A DNA stretch of 17,225 bases. It comes from Ruminococcus sp. UBA3280. GTDB lineage: Bacteria > Bacillota > Clostridia > Oscillospirales > Ruminococcaceae. Position 1 is the first letter of the stretch, and every line of letters begins with the position of its first letter. This document shows, piece after piece, positions 1 through 7,138 of the stretch. The position numbers and the translations under genes are program-made. The stretch spans positions 497 to 17,721 of the forward strand of contig DETU01000035.1 in NCBI GenBank assembly GCA_002362175.1, written 5' to 3'. Under the pieces are notes generated by a model. The model ran no database searches and had not been told where the DNA came from. It saw only the letters and a list, made by a program, of their open reading frames with translations.

Positions 1-711
1 GCAAGTGTTGCAGAATTACGACAAATGCTTGAAAAAGAGCTTAATTTAAGAAAAAAGCAGTATGAATATTATCGTGATTATCTTCTTGATTTCGGCGATG
101 ATGTTGAATGGAAAAGGCTTGGGGAAATTGCAGAAGTTACCGATTATGTTGCTAATGGAAGTTTTGCCAGTTTAAAAGAAAATGTAACATATAAACGTCA
201 GCCTGATTATGCTGTTCTTTTAAGAACCGTTGATTTTTCAACAAGGTTTGATAGGGATAATATGATATATATTGACGAAAAAGCGTATAATTTTCTTGGA
301 AAATCAAAGCTTTTCGGTGGTGAAATTATAATAAATAATATCGGTGCAGGAGTTGGTAATTCTTTTATTTGCCCTGATTTGAAAATAAAAATGAGTCTTG
401 CACCAAATTCCGTTATGTTAAAGACAAGTAATAACAAATTTTATTTTTATTGGCTCAACTCAAAATATGGCAAAAATGCACTTTCAAATATTATTTCTAA
501 AAGTGCAATGCCTAAATTTAATAAAACAGGCCTGAGAAATATTTTAATACCAATACCACCAATAGAGGAGCAGGAGCGAATAGTAAAAATTCTTGACCAC
601 TTTGACACTCTCTGCAACGACCTCACAAACGGACTCCCTGCCGAAATAGAAGCACGACAAAAACAATATGAATATTACAGGAATAAAATTCTGACATTTA
701 AGGAGGCATAA
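1..711 (+). CDS. hsdS: Type I restriction-modification specificity subunit (HsdS), 3' part, cut by the window edge
   Basis: The frame is open from base 1, so the true start lies outside the window and at least 236 residues are present. HsdS gives a type I restriction-modification complex its DNA specificity by bringing two target recognition domains (TRDs) to the HsdM/HsdR subunits. What is visible is the end of the central conserved helix (ELNLRKKQYEYYRDYLL, about residues 13-29), the second TRD starting near V35-E-W-K-R-L-G-E-I, the conserved TRD end (IPIPPIEEQERIVKILDHFD) and a C-terminal conserved helix (EIEARQKQYEYYRNKIL) that repeats the first one. This repeat is typical of the pseudo-dimeric HsdS fold. 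The TRD is visibly more AT-rich than the last 150 bases, as expected where TRDs are exchanged by recombination. HsdM and HsdR are not in the window. The gene ends 2 bases before the Nudix gene, whose ribosome binding site it contains. Confidence 0.93.
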   Translation, partial: ASVAELRQMLEKELNLRKKQYEYYRDYLLDFGDDVEWKRLGEIAEVTDYVANGSFASLKENVTYKRQPDYAVLLRTVDFSTRFDRDNMIYIDEKAYNFLGKSKLFGGEIIINNIGAGVGNSFICPDLKIKMSLAPNSVMLKTSNNKFYFYWLNSKYGKNALSNIISKSAMPKFNKTGLRNILIPIPPIEEQERIVKILDHFDTLCNDLTNGLPAEIEARQKQYEYYRNKILTFKEA

Positions 712-713
712 AT

Positions 714-1250
714 ATGCATTTACAGGAAAAAACAATTTCCAGTGATACCGTATATGAGGGTAAAATATTTACGATCACCTGCGATATCGCAGAACTCGAA
801 AACGGTCAGCAAGCCATAAGAAATGTCATTCTGCATTCAGGCGGTGTCTGCGTGATTCCCGTAACCGAAAACAATGAGATTTTCATGGTAAAACAGTTCA
901 GGTATCCTTTCAATGAAGTAACAACTGAAATTCCTGCGGGAAAACTTGAAAAGGGTGAAAGTCACTATGACTGCGGAAAACGTGAACTTCTTGAAGAAAC
1001 GGGCTGTACCTGTACGGAATATATTTATCTTGGGGAAATTTATCCCACTCCGGCATATAATACCGAAGTAATCCATGTTTATCTTGCAAAGGGTCTTGCC
1101 TATGAGAAACAGTGTCTTGATGCGGACGAATTTCTTGATGTCGAGAAAATACCGCTTACCGAAGCAGTAAAGCTTGTAATGAACGGTAAAATAAAAGACG
1201 GCAAAACACAGATAGCCATACTTAAAACAGCAAGAATACTCGGAATATAA
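714..1250 (+). CDS. Nudix hydrolase, probable ADP-ribose pyrophosphatase
   Basis: A 178-residue protein with a complete Nudix box at residues 76-98: G76, E82, R90-E91, E94-E95 and G97, in the spacing GX5EX7REUXEEXGU. The last hydrophobic position is Cys98. The box binds the metal ions that help hydrolyse nucleoside diphosphates linked to another group. The N-terminal part (YEGKIFTI, then GGVCVIPV) and a proline about 15 residues after the box (P113 in YPTPAYNTE) match the NudF/ADP-ribose pyrophosphatase subgroup, which turns ADP-ribose into AMP and ribose 5-phosphate in the cytosol. The start is supported by AGGAGG at 701-706, seven bases before the ATG. The ribosome binding site lies inside the end of hsdS, so the two genes are probably co-transcribed and coupled. 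The exact substrate cannot be read from the sequence. Confidence 0.9.
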   Translation: MHLQEKTISSDTVYEGKIFTITCDIAELENGQQAIRNVILHSGGVCVIPVTENNEIFMVKQFRYPFNEVTTEIPAGKLEKGESHYDCGKRELLEETGCTCTEYIYLGEIYPTPAYNTEVIHVYLAKGLAYEKQCLDADEFLDVEKIPLTEAVKLVMNGKIKDGKTQIAILKTARILGI

Positions 1251-1276
1251 AAAACGCCTGCCGTTTATGGCAGGCG
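1249..1276 (-). terminator. Rho-independent terminator of spoVG
   Basis: A perfect 8-bp stem, CGCCTGCC (1255-1262) with GGCAGGCG (1269-1276), has a 6-base loop. Read on the - strand it is followed by six T residues (1254-1249), which is a good intrinsic terminator for spoVG. On the + strand the same hairpin lies just after the Nudix stop codon but has no T tract, so it may act only weakly in that direction. Confidence 0.88.
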
Positions 1277-1284
1277 ACAGAAAA

Positions 1285-1596
1285 TTATTCTGCTTCTGTT
1301 TCGGTTTCTTCTGAAACTTCTTCTTTTTCGGCTTCAATCATAGCAAGCTGTTTTTCGTAAGCTTCAAGAATATTTTCCTCAAAAAGCTTTCTCGCTGACG
1401 GAGAAATGGGGTGAACAATATCACGGAAAATTCCGTTTTCGTCCTTTCTGCTCGGCATTGCGACAAATAAACGTTCATCGCCCTGTACAACTTTTATGTC
1501 ATGAACGGCAAACATATCATCAACAGTTATTGACACTACAGCTCTTAATCTGCCTTCAGACATAATCTTTCTTATTTTTACGTCTGTAATTTCCAT
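1285..1596 (-). CDS. spoVG: Septation regulator / RNA-binding protein SpoVG
   Basis: A 103-residue protein. The start MEITDVKIRKI is the standard N terminus of SpoVG and is preceded by AAGGAGG (1612-1606) nine bases upstream. A longer reading of the frame from 1638 has no such support. Family features include RAVVSITVDDMFAVHDIKVV, then FVAMPSRK and FRDIVHPI, followed by an acidic Glu-rich tail (residues about 85-103) that is variable in the family. SpoVG is a small site-specific nucleic-acid-binding protein. In Bacillus it affects asymmetric septation and sporulation, and in other Firmicutes it affects virulence and cell-wall traits. Here it is monocistronic, with its own sigma-A promoter and terminator, and is divergent from murC. 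A sigma-H promoter as in B. subtilis was not apparent. Confidence 0.95.
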   Translation of the reverse strand: MEITDVKIRKIMSEGRLRAVVSITVDDMFAVHDIKVVQGDERLFVAMPSRKDENGIFRDIVHPISPSARKLFEENILEAYEKQLAMIEAEKEEVSEETETEAE

Positions 1597-1674
1597 TTCG
1601 GTTAACCTCCTTATGTTATTGGGTTCGCATAGAAACAAAGCTGTCAGATATGAAAAACAGCAGTTCCTATAAAT

Positions 1675-1703
1675 ATTATAACGTATAATCAGTAAAAAAT
1701 CAA
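1675..1703 (-). promoter_or_regulatory. Sigma-A promoter of spoVG
   Basis: On the - strand, TTGATT (-35, 1703-1698) and a perfect TATAAT (-10, 1680-1675) are separated by exactly 17 bases. Transcription would start near 1668, giving a leader of about 70 bases before the spoVG ATG. The leader can form a small hairpin, GCTGT/ACAGC, between 1661 and 1640. Confidence 0.85.
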
Positions 1704-1749
1704 GAGATTTTTAAACTAAAGCAAAAAAATTTATGAAAGGTGATAGATT

Positions 1750-3168
1750 TTGGATATCAATATTTTAAAAGGCAAAAAACACATTCATTTCATAGGTATA
1801 GGCGGTTCAGGAATGTATCCGCTTGCACAGATTCTTCATTCTCAGGGATATTTCCTCACGGGTTCTGACAACAACGAAACGGAAACCCTTGAAGCAGTGA
1901 GAAAAATGGGTATTGAAGTCTTTATAGGACAGCGAGCCGAAAACATTGAAGGTGCTGACCTTATAGTCCACACTGCTGCAATAATGGAGGATAATCCTGA
2001 ACTCATGGCAGCAAGACAAAGCGGTGTGCCTGTTTTGGAAAGAGCTGAACTTCTCGGCATTGTCACAAACTGGTACAGCAACGCCGTATGTGTTTCGGGA
2101 ACGCACGGCAAAACTACCGCCACTTCAATGATTACTCAGATTCTCTATACCGCAGGTACTGACCTTTCTGCATATATAGGCGGAAAACTTCCATGTATAA
2201 ACGGAAGCGGAATTGCTGGAAAGAGTGATATTCTCGTCTGTGAGTCCTGCGAATTTGAGGACCATTTTCTTAAACTTGCCCCCGATATTTCAGTTATCCT
2301 GAATGTAGATGCAGACCATCTTGACTACTTCGGTACTCTTGAAAATGTTATTGCTTCTTTCCGTAAGTTTGCGGAAAAAACTTCAAAAGTCCTCATAGTA
2401 AACGGCGACGACAAAAACACAATGACTGCCGTTGACGGTCTTGACAAAAAAATCATAACGTTCGGACTTTCAGCAAACAATGACTGGTATGCCGACAATA
2501 TAAGGCACGTTTCAGGTCTTGAAACACAGTTTGACGCATACCACAACGGCAAATATGTAATTACAATTACTCTTCATGTTGCAGGAAACCACAATATTCT
2601 CAACGCCCTTGCTTCTCTTGCTTCCGTGAACGAACTCGGAATATCAATGGAATACTGTAAAAAAGGTCTTGAAGATTTCAGAGGAGCAAAAAGACGTTTT
2701 GAAAAACTCGGATATGAAAAGGGCATAACAGTAGTTGATGATTACGCTCACCACCCCACAGAACTTGAAGCAACTCTCACCTCCGCCATGAACATGGGAT
2801 TCAATAAAGTATGGGCGGTCTTTCAGCCTTTCACATTCTCACGTACAAAAATTCTGCTTGACGATTTTGCAAGAGTTCTGCAAATCCCCGATAAAACCGT
2901 ACTGACCGATATTTTCGGAAGCCGTGAAAAAAATACATTCGGAATATTCACACGTCACATTGCCGAAAAAATTCCTGAATGTATATGGTTTCCGCAGGAC
3001 GAAAATGCTGAATGGAATGACGAAAGAAAATATTTTAACTTCGGACAGATTTGTGATTATATCTGTGAAAATGCACAGGAGGGTGACCTTGTGATTACTC
3101 TCGGTTGTGGTGATGCTTACAAAATTGCTAAAATGATTCTGAAAAAACTTTCAGGAGAGGAGAATTAA
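1750..3168 (+). CDS. murC: UDP-N-acetylmuramate--L-alanine ligase (MurC)
   Basis: A cytosolic Mur ligase of 472 residues that joins L-alanine to UDP-MurNAc using ATP, the first peptide-stem step of peptidoglycan synthesis. Domain order is as expected: the UDP-binding GIGGSGM at residues 16-22, the ATP-binding GTHGKTTATS near 117-126, the Firmicutes-type active-site stretch CESCEFEDHF followed by NVDADHLDYF, AGNHNILNALAS, and the C-terminal DDYAHHPTELEATL and FQPFTFSRTK. The length is normal for MurC. The start is a TTG codon. In-frame stops TGA (1741) and TAG (1744) lie just upstream, and GAAAGG (1736-1741) serves as ribosome binding site, so this is the best available start. The gene is first in a + strand cluster and its stop lies one base before the lexA ATG. 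No convincing promoter with both hexamers was found upstream. Confidence 0.96.
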   Translation: MDINILKGKKHIHFIGIGGSGMYPLAQILHSQGYFLTGSDNNETETLEAVRKMGIEVFIGQRAENIEGADLIVHTAAIMEDNPELMAARQSGVPVLERAELLGIVTNWYSNAVCVSGTHGKTTATSMITQILYTAGTDLSAYIGGKLPCINGSGIAGKSDILVCESCEFEDHFLKLAPDISVILNVDADHLDYFGTLENVIASFRKFAEKTSKVLIVNGDDKNTMTAVDGLDKKIITFGLSANNDWYADNIRHVSGLETQFDAYHNGKYVITITLHVAGNHNILNALASLASVNELGISMEYCKKGLEDFRGAKRRFEKLGYEKGITVVDDYAHHPTELEATLTSAMNMGFNKVWAVFQPFTFSRTKILLDDFARVLQIPDKTVLTDIFGSREKNTFGIFTRHIAEKIPECIWFPQDENAEWNDERKYFNFGQICDYICENAQEGDLVITLGCGDAYKIAKMILKKLSGEEN

Positions 3169-3169
3169 T

Positions 3170-3751
3170 ATGCCAAAGGATAAGGAAATAGCTGTTTTCA
3201 ACTACATCAAAAGCCGTTTAAGTGACGGAATATCACCGTCCGTAAGGGAAATTATGGACGCTATGGGTTTCCGCTCAACTTCAACCGCTCACCGTTATAT
3301 CAGAACTCTTGTAGATGCAGGACTGATTGAAAAAACAGGAAGTATGAACCGTTCTCTCAAGCTTCCCAACAGTCCTATAACGTCCGTCCCCGTTATAGGA
3401 ACTGTTACAGCAGGTCAGCCGATAACCGCAATTGAGGATATTACAGGATATGTCGGCTTTGAAGCTCCCGGAATCAATCCTGATGAGCTTTTTGCCCTGA
3501 AAATCAGAGGTGAAAGCATGATAAATGCAGGAATATTTGACGGTGATATAGTAATTGTAAAAAAATCCGACTATGCCGAAAACGGCGACATAGTCGTTGC
3601 CTTTATAGGTCACGAGGACGCTACCGTAAAACGTTTCTTCAAAGAAAACGGTCATTTCAGACTACAGCCCGAAAACGACACAATGCAACCCATTATACTT
3701 GATGATGTGGAAATTCTCGGACGTGTAATCGGTCTGAAACGTTACTATTAA
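3170..3751 (+). CDS. lexA: LexA repressor (SOS regulator)
   Basis: A 193-residue protein with the LexA layout. A winged helix-turn-helix covers residues about 1-65 (SPSVREIMDAMGF, then STSTAHRYIRTL). The self-cleavage bond is A81-G82 in GTVTAGQP. The S24 peptidase-like domain has catalytic Ser116 in GESM and Lys154 in ATVKRF. LexA represses DNA-damage genes, and RecA bound to single-stranded DNA triggers its self-cleavage. All residues needed for cleavage are present, so it should be functional. AGGAG at 3153-3157 supports the ATG at 3170, with one base between the murC stop and this start, so co-transcription with murC is likely. I saw no obvious GAAC-N4-GTTC type SOS box just upstream of the murC-lexA unit, but did not scan by computer. 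Confidence 0.95.
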   Translation: MPKDKEIAVFNYIKSRLSDGISPSVREIMDAMGFRSTSTAHRYIRTLVDAGLIEKTGSMNRSLKLPNSPITSVPVIGTVTAGQPITAIEDITGYVGFEAPGINPDELFALKIRGESMINAGIFDGDIVIVKKSDYAENGDIVVAFIGHEDATVKRFFKENGHFRLQPENDTMQPIILDDVEILGRVIGLKRYY

Positions 3752-3785
3752 ATATTTAAAATTCAGGAGAAAGGAAAATTTCAAA

Positions 3786-4151
3786 ATGCTTAATGATGTA
3801 AAAGTAATTATCTGCGGAAAGGAATATAAACTTAAAACTTCCGAATCACCTAATTATGTCTTTGCACTTGCAAGGGCATTGGAAACGAAAGTCAATGATA
3901 TTATGAACTCGGGGAGCGGTTCTTCTCCTTATACCGCCTCAATCATGGTTGCACTCAGTGCTTTGGACGACCTCAACAAAGCCAATCAGCACCTTGACAA
4001 TATCCGTAATCAAACAAAAGAATATGTTGACGAAGCAGGCAGAGCCAGAATTGAACGTGATGCGGCACTGAAAGAGATTGAAGTTCTCAAATCAAAAATC
4101 GTACAGCTTGAAAACATGGTAAAGCTTAAACAGCTGAAGGACAGTATCTGA
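3786..4151 (+). CDS. zapA: Cell division protein ZapA
   Basis: A 121-residue protein with the ZapA plan: an N-terminal globular segment (VKVIICGKEYKLKTSESPNY, family hallmark of a G-x-x-Y strand pair) followed by VALSALDDLNKANQHLD and a long charged coiled coil from about residue 60 to 118. ZapA crosslinks and stabilises FtsZ filaments at the division site. The start is supported by AGGAGAAAGG at 3765-3774. Its TGA stop overlaps the next ATG by one base (TGATG), so it is probably coupled to the U32 gene. ZapA next to a U32 peptidase gene is a common arrangement in Clostridia. Confidence 0.9.
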   Translation: MLNDVKVIICGKEYKLKTSESPNYVFALARALETKVNDIMNSGSGSSPYTASIMVALSALDDLNKANQHLDNIRNQTKEYVDEAGRARIERDAALKEIEVLKSKIVQLENMVKLKQLKDSI

Positions 4152-6187
4152 TGAAAAAAATGGAAATCCTTGCTCCTGCCGGCAGTATGGAAACTCTCCG
4201 TGCTGCCCTGCGTTCAGGTGCAGATGCCATATACGCAGGTGGAAAACGTTTTTCTGCACGGAGCAGTGCAACAAACTTTGATAACGACGAACTTGTGACC
4301 GCTGTAAACCTGTGCCATAAATACGGAGCAAAATTTTATCTTGCCGTAAATACAATAATTTCCGACGAAGAAATATCCGATTTCTGCGAATACATAAAAT
4401 TTACCGCTTCTGTCGGAACTGACGCTTATATAGTTCAGGACTGGGGCTGTGCGGAACTTATAAGAAAATGTGTCCCCGACACTGTTCTTCATGCGTCAAC
4501 ACAGATGTCCATACATACGGCAACAGGTGCGGAATTTCTGAAAGAAAACGGCTGGGAAAGAGTAGTCCCCGCCCGTGAACTTGACAAAACTGTTCTGAAA
4601 AAAATAAGCGGTACAGGTATTGAAACAGAGGTTTTTGTACATGGTGCATTGTGTATGTCGGTATCGGGGCAGTGCTATATGTCGGCAGTTATGGGTTCAC
4701 GTTCTGCAAACCGTGGCTGTTGCGGACAGGCGTGCCGACTTCCCTTTTCTTCGTCCGAAAATAAAAATTTCTCCGCACTTTCACTGAAAGACCTTTCACT
4801 TATTCCCGAAATATCACAGCTTTCTGAAATAGCCGATTCCCTCAAAATAGAGGGAAGAATGAAACGTCCTGAATATGTGGCTTCTGCCGTGAACGAACTG
4901 AAAAAATCCATAAACGGACAAATCCCCGATATGAATTTTTTAAAGGGAATTTTCTCACGCAGTGGTTTCACAGACAGTTATTTTACGGGAAAACGCACGG
5001 ATATGTTTGGTATGCGTGAAAAGGAAGATGTAGTTTCAGCAAAGGAACTTATTCCCAAAGTACATGAACTTTACAGATTTGAAAGAAAAGTATACAGCAT
5101 ATGCTTTCATGCGGAAATAAAGAAAAATTCCCCCGTAAAAATTACTGCTGTATGTGATGATATTTCCGTAACTGCCGAGGGACTTCCGCCCGAAACGGCT
5201 AAAAACCGTCCTACTGATTTTAATTCTCTGAAAAAACAGCTTTCAAAACTCGGCGACACTGTTTTCAGTTTTGGTAACGTAACAGCCGATATTGACGATG
5301 GTCTTGTTGTTCTCGCAGGAAAACTCAATGAAATACGTCGTGAACTTACCGAAAGGCTTACGGATTTGATAATCAGGAAAAATACTCCTTATAAAAATAT
5401 AACAGACTATATTCCCGTAATTCCCGAGAAGAATCACGATATTCCCGAAAAAATCCCTGTACGGACGTTCTGCAATACTATGGAACAGGCACGGACAGCA
5501 GCTGATATTTCCGAATATATAATATTGTCACCTGCTTTGAGTATATCAGAACAATTTTTGTCTGAACTCTCGGAGTATAAGAAAAAAATAATTCTTTCAC
5601 CACCACGTTTCATAACGGACGAAGAAAAAACTATTTCCCGTCTGAAAGAAGTAAAGGAGCATTTCGGTATTGACCACCTTATGTGCCATACACCCGACTG
5701 TATAGCCATAGGTAAAAAACTCGGATTCCGACTTCACGGAAATTTCTCACTTAATATATTCAACTCTTTCAGTGCGGAATATATGCAAAAACTCGGTCTT
5801 GAAGATGTTATTTTTTCGTATGAGGCAAAATTACAACAGATTAACGGTATTCAAACCAGTCTGCCTGTAGGTGCGGTAATATACGGACGTTTTCCGCTTA
5901 TGCTCACACGCAACTGTCCGATAAAAAATGAATCAGGCTGTAAAAACTGTTCGGGACACATCACCGACCGCACAGGACGTGAATTTCCCGTATCATGTTC
6001 TCATGACTACGTTGAAATTCTCAATTCCGACTGTCTTTATATGTACGATAAACTTGAATCATTCAGCAGTATATCTTTTGGTGCTGTAATACTTCATGAC
6101 GAAAATGCAGAACAGACTAAAGCTGTTATTTCGGGAAAAAAGCCGTCGGGAAACATAACAAGAGGACTTTATTACAGAGGTATATGA
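4151..6187 (+). CDS. U32 family peptidase-like protein with C-terminal DUF3656-type region (RlhA/TrhP relatives)
   Basis: A 678-residue cytosolic protein starting MKKMEILAPAGSMETL, the typical opening of the U32 fold. The family signature has C168, C175 (HGALCMSVSGQC), then RSANRGCCGQACR with C190, C191 and C195. Members such as UbiU/UbiV bind a 4Fe-4S cluster with comparable cysteines, and RlhA/TrhP members take part in 5-hydroxylation of 23S rRNA C2501 or tRNA U34. A further cysteine group lies near the C terminus (C589, C597, C600 in NCPIKNESGCKNC). The length of over 650 residues resembles RlhA and the long Firmicutes forms. A protease function is historic and unlikely to be the real role here. 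AAGGA at 4136-4140, inside zapA, is the likely ribosome binding site. Whether rRNA or tRNA is the target cannot be decided from the sequence. Confidence 0.88.
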   Translation: MKKMEILAPAGSMETLRAALRSGADAIYAGGKRFSARSSATNFDNDELVTAVNLCHKYGAKFYLAVNTIISDEEISDFCEYIKFTASVGTDAYIVQDWGCAELIRKCVPDTVLHASTQMSIHTATGAEFLKENGWERVVPARELDKTVLKKISGTGIETEVFVHGALCMSVSGQCYMSAVMGSRSANRGCCGQACRLPFSSSENKNFSALSLKDLSLIPEISQLSEIADSLKIEGRMKRPEYVASAVNELKKSINGQIPDMNFLKGIFSRSGFTDSYFTGKRTDMFGMREKEDVVSAKELIPKVHELYRFERKVYSICFHAEIKKNSPVKITAVCDDISVTAEGLPPETAKNRPTDFNSLKKQLSKLGDTVFSFGNVTADIDDGLVVLAGKLNEIRRELTERLTDLIIRKNTPYKNITDYIPVIPEKNHDIPEKIPVRTFCNTMEQARTAADISEYIILSPALSISEQFLSELSEYKKKIILSPPRFITDEEKTISRLKEVKEHFGIDHLMCHTPDCIAIGKKLGFRLHGNFSLNIFNSFSAEYMQKLGLEDVIFSYEAKLQQINGIQTSLPVGAVIYGRFPLMLTRNCPIKNESGCKNCSGHITDRTGREFPVSCSHDYVEILNSDCLYMYDKLESFSSISFGAVILHDENAEQTKAVISGKKPSGNITRGLYYRGI

Positions 6188-6190
6188 ATT

Positions 6191-6631
6191 ATGAAACTTA
6201 AATTTAAAAAGCTTAACGAAAAAGCCGTTATTCCGTCAAGAGCAACGGAAGGCAGTGCAGGACTTGATATATGTGCCTGTCTTGACGAGCCTGTGACTCT
6301 TGAATCAGGTGAAATAAAAATGATACCCACGGGTATTACAGCAGAACCCGATTCAGAAGATGTCGCACTGCTTATATACGCACGTTCGGGACTTGCTTCA
6401 AAATACGGCGTAACACTTGCCAACTGTGTCGGTGTGGTTGACAGCGATTACAGAGGAGCATGGTTCATTCCGCTTATAAACAACGGAAAACAGCCATTTA
6501 CGGTTGAACATGGAATGAGAATCGCACAGCTTATTCCCACAAGGATTCTCATTCCCGAAATTGAAGTAAGCGATACCCTCTCCGATACCGGACGGGGAGA
6601 AAACGGTTTTGGTTCTTCCGGTATAAAATAA
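6191..6631 (+). CDS. dut: Deoxyuridine 5'-triphosphate nucleotidohydrolase (dUTPase)
   Basis: A 146-residue trimeric-type dUTPase that hydrolyses dUTP to dUMP, which supplies thymidylate synthesis and keeps uracil out of DNA. All five family motifs are present in order: AGLDICA (23-29), ARSGLA (64-69), the catalytic strand GVVDSDYRG (81-89) with D84, RIAQLIPT (110-117), and the C-terminal flexible arm GRGENGFGSSG (134-144). ATG lies three bases after the U32 stop, with AGAGG at 6175-6179 as ribosome binding site. It belongs to the murC-to-DUF4321 cluster. Confidence 0.96.
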   Translation: MKLKFKKLNEKAVIPSRATEGSAGLDICACLDEPVTLESGEIKMIPTGITAEPDSEDVALLIYARSGLASKYGVTLANCVGVVDSDYRGAWFIPLINNGKQPFTVEHGMRIAQLIPTRILIPEIEVSDTLSDTGRGENGFGSSGIK

Positions 6632-6662
6632 AAATGCCTTTACGGCAGACTGGAGAATGTTA

Positions 6663-6929
6663 ATGAAAAAAACTTTATACCTGATACTGCTGATAGTGGG
6701 GGCAATAATAGTCGGCTCTCTCATTGCCGATAAAGCGGCATTAAGTGAAACTATGGGGTGGCTTGCATATTCGGGAGGTTTTTCACTTCCTGCCAGCCCC
6801 TACATTAATTTAAGTATAATTACTATAACCATTGGTTTTACTTTCAGTATCAGCATAGCACAGATTATTATGATTCTTGTGGCACTGTTCATATTCTATA
6901 AAACAGCTCCCAAGCTTATTCAGGGATAA
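6663..6929 (+). CDS. Small DUF4321-type membrane protein
   Basis: An 88-residue protein with two hydrophobic stretches: residues about 4-24, and about 50-80, the second probably one long or two short helices. It is rich in Ile, Leu and Ser and ends with a short basic tail (YKTAPKLIQG). I assign it to the DUF4321 family, a small clostridial protein commonly found next to maf, radC and mreB, and here it lies directly before mreB. Function is unknown, and a link to envelope growth is inferred only from position. Start choice: an ATG at 6657 lies one base after the GGAG at 6652-6655, too close, while the ATG at 6663 has a 7-base spacer and is preferred. The cluster is closed by the hairpin at 6941-6989. 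Confidence 0.8.
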   Translation: MKKTLYLILLIVGAIIVGSLIADKAALSETMGWLAYSGGFSLPASPYINLSIITITIGFTFSISIAQIIMILVALFIFYKTAPKLIQG

Positions 6930-6940
6930 CAACTTATAAA

Positions 6941-7000
6941 AAACCGAATCTTTTCAGAAAATTCTACAATTTTTCTGTCCATTCGGTTTATTTTGTTTTC
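6941..7000 (+). terminator. Long intrinsic terminator after the DUF4321 gene
   Basis: Outer arms AAACCGAAT (6941-6949) and ATTCGGTTT (6981-6989) pair perfectly. An inner pair, CAGAAAA (6955-6961) with TTTTCTG (6971-6977), extends the hairpin. A T-rich stretch (TATTTTGTTTTC) follows on the + strand. It separates the murC-lexA-zapA cluster from the mreB promoter. Confidence 0.85.
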
Positions 7001-7047
7001 ATATTTTTACAAATTTTCTTTAAAAGCGGATTTCTACCGCAAAATTC

Positions 7048-7076
7048 TTGTCTGTATCCGTTTTTGGTGATATAAT
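7048..7076 (+). promoter_or_regulatory. Sigma-A promoter of the mreB operon with extended -10
   Basis: TTGTCT (-35, 7048-7053) and a perfect TATAAT (-10, 7071-7076) are spaced by exactly 17 bases. TG at 7068-7069 makes an extended -10 element (TGATATAAT). Transcription should start near 7083, leaving a 55-base AT-rich leader before mreB. Confidence 0.85.
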
Positions 7077-7138
7077 ATAATTGTTGTAATTTTAAAATAT
7101 AAAAAAGAAATGAATATGCAGAAGTTAAGGAGCAAAGA

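Noticed and set aside
837..1337. A 166-codon open frame on the - strand across the Nudix gene and the end of spoVG
   Set aside because: It is antisense to a motif-complete Nudix gene and overlaps the spoVG 3' end and terminator. Its protein is a low-complexity Lys/Phe-rich reading.
1733..1768. An ATG-started 11-codon ORF overlapping the murC TTG start
   Set aside because: It has no ribosome binding site of its own and contains the murC GAAAGG. MurC homology begins in the TTG frame, so the ATG is not the murC start.
3752..3785. Possible separate promoter for zapA in the 34-base gap after lexA
   Set aside because: The gap holds only an AT-rich stretch and the ribosome binding site. No -35/-10 pair fits in it, so zapA is most simply read from upstream.
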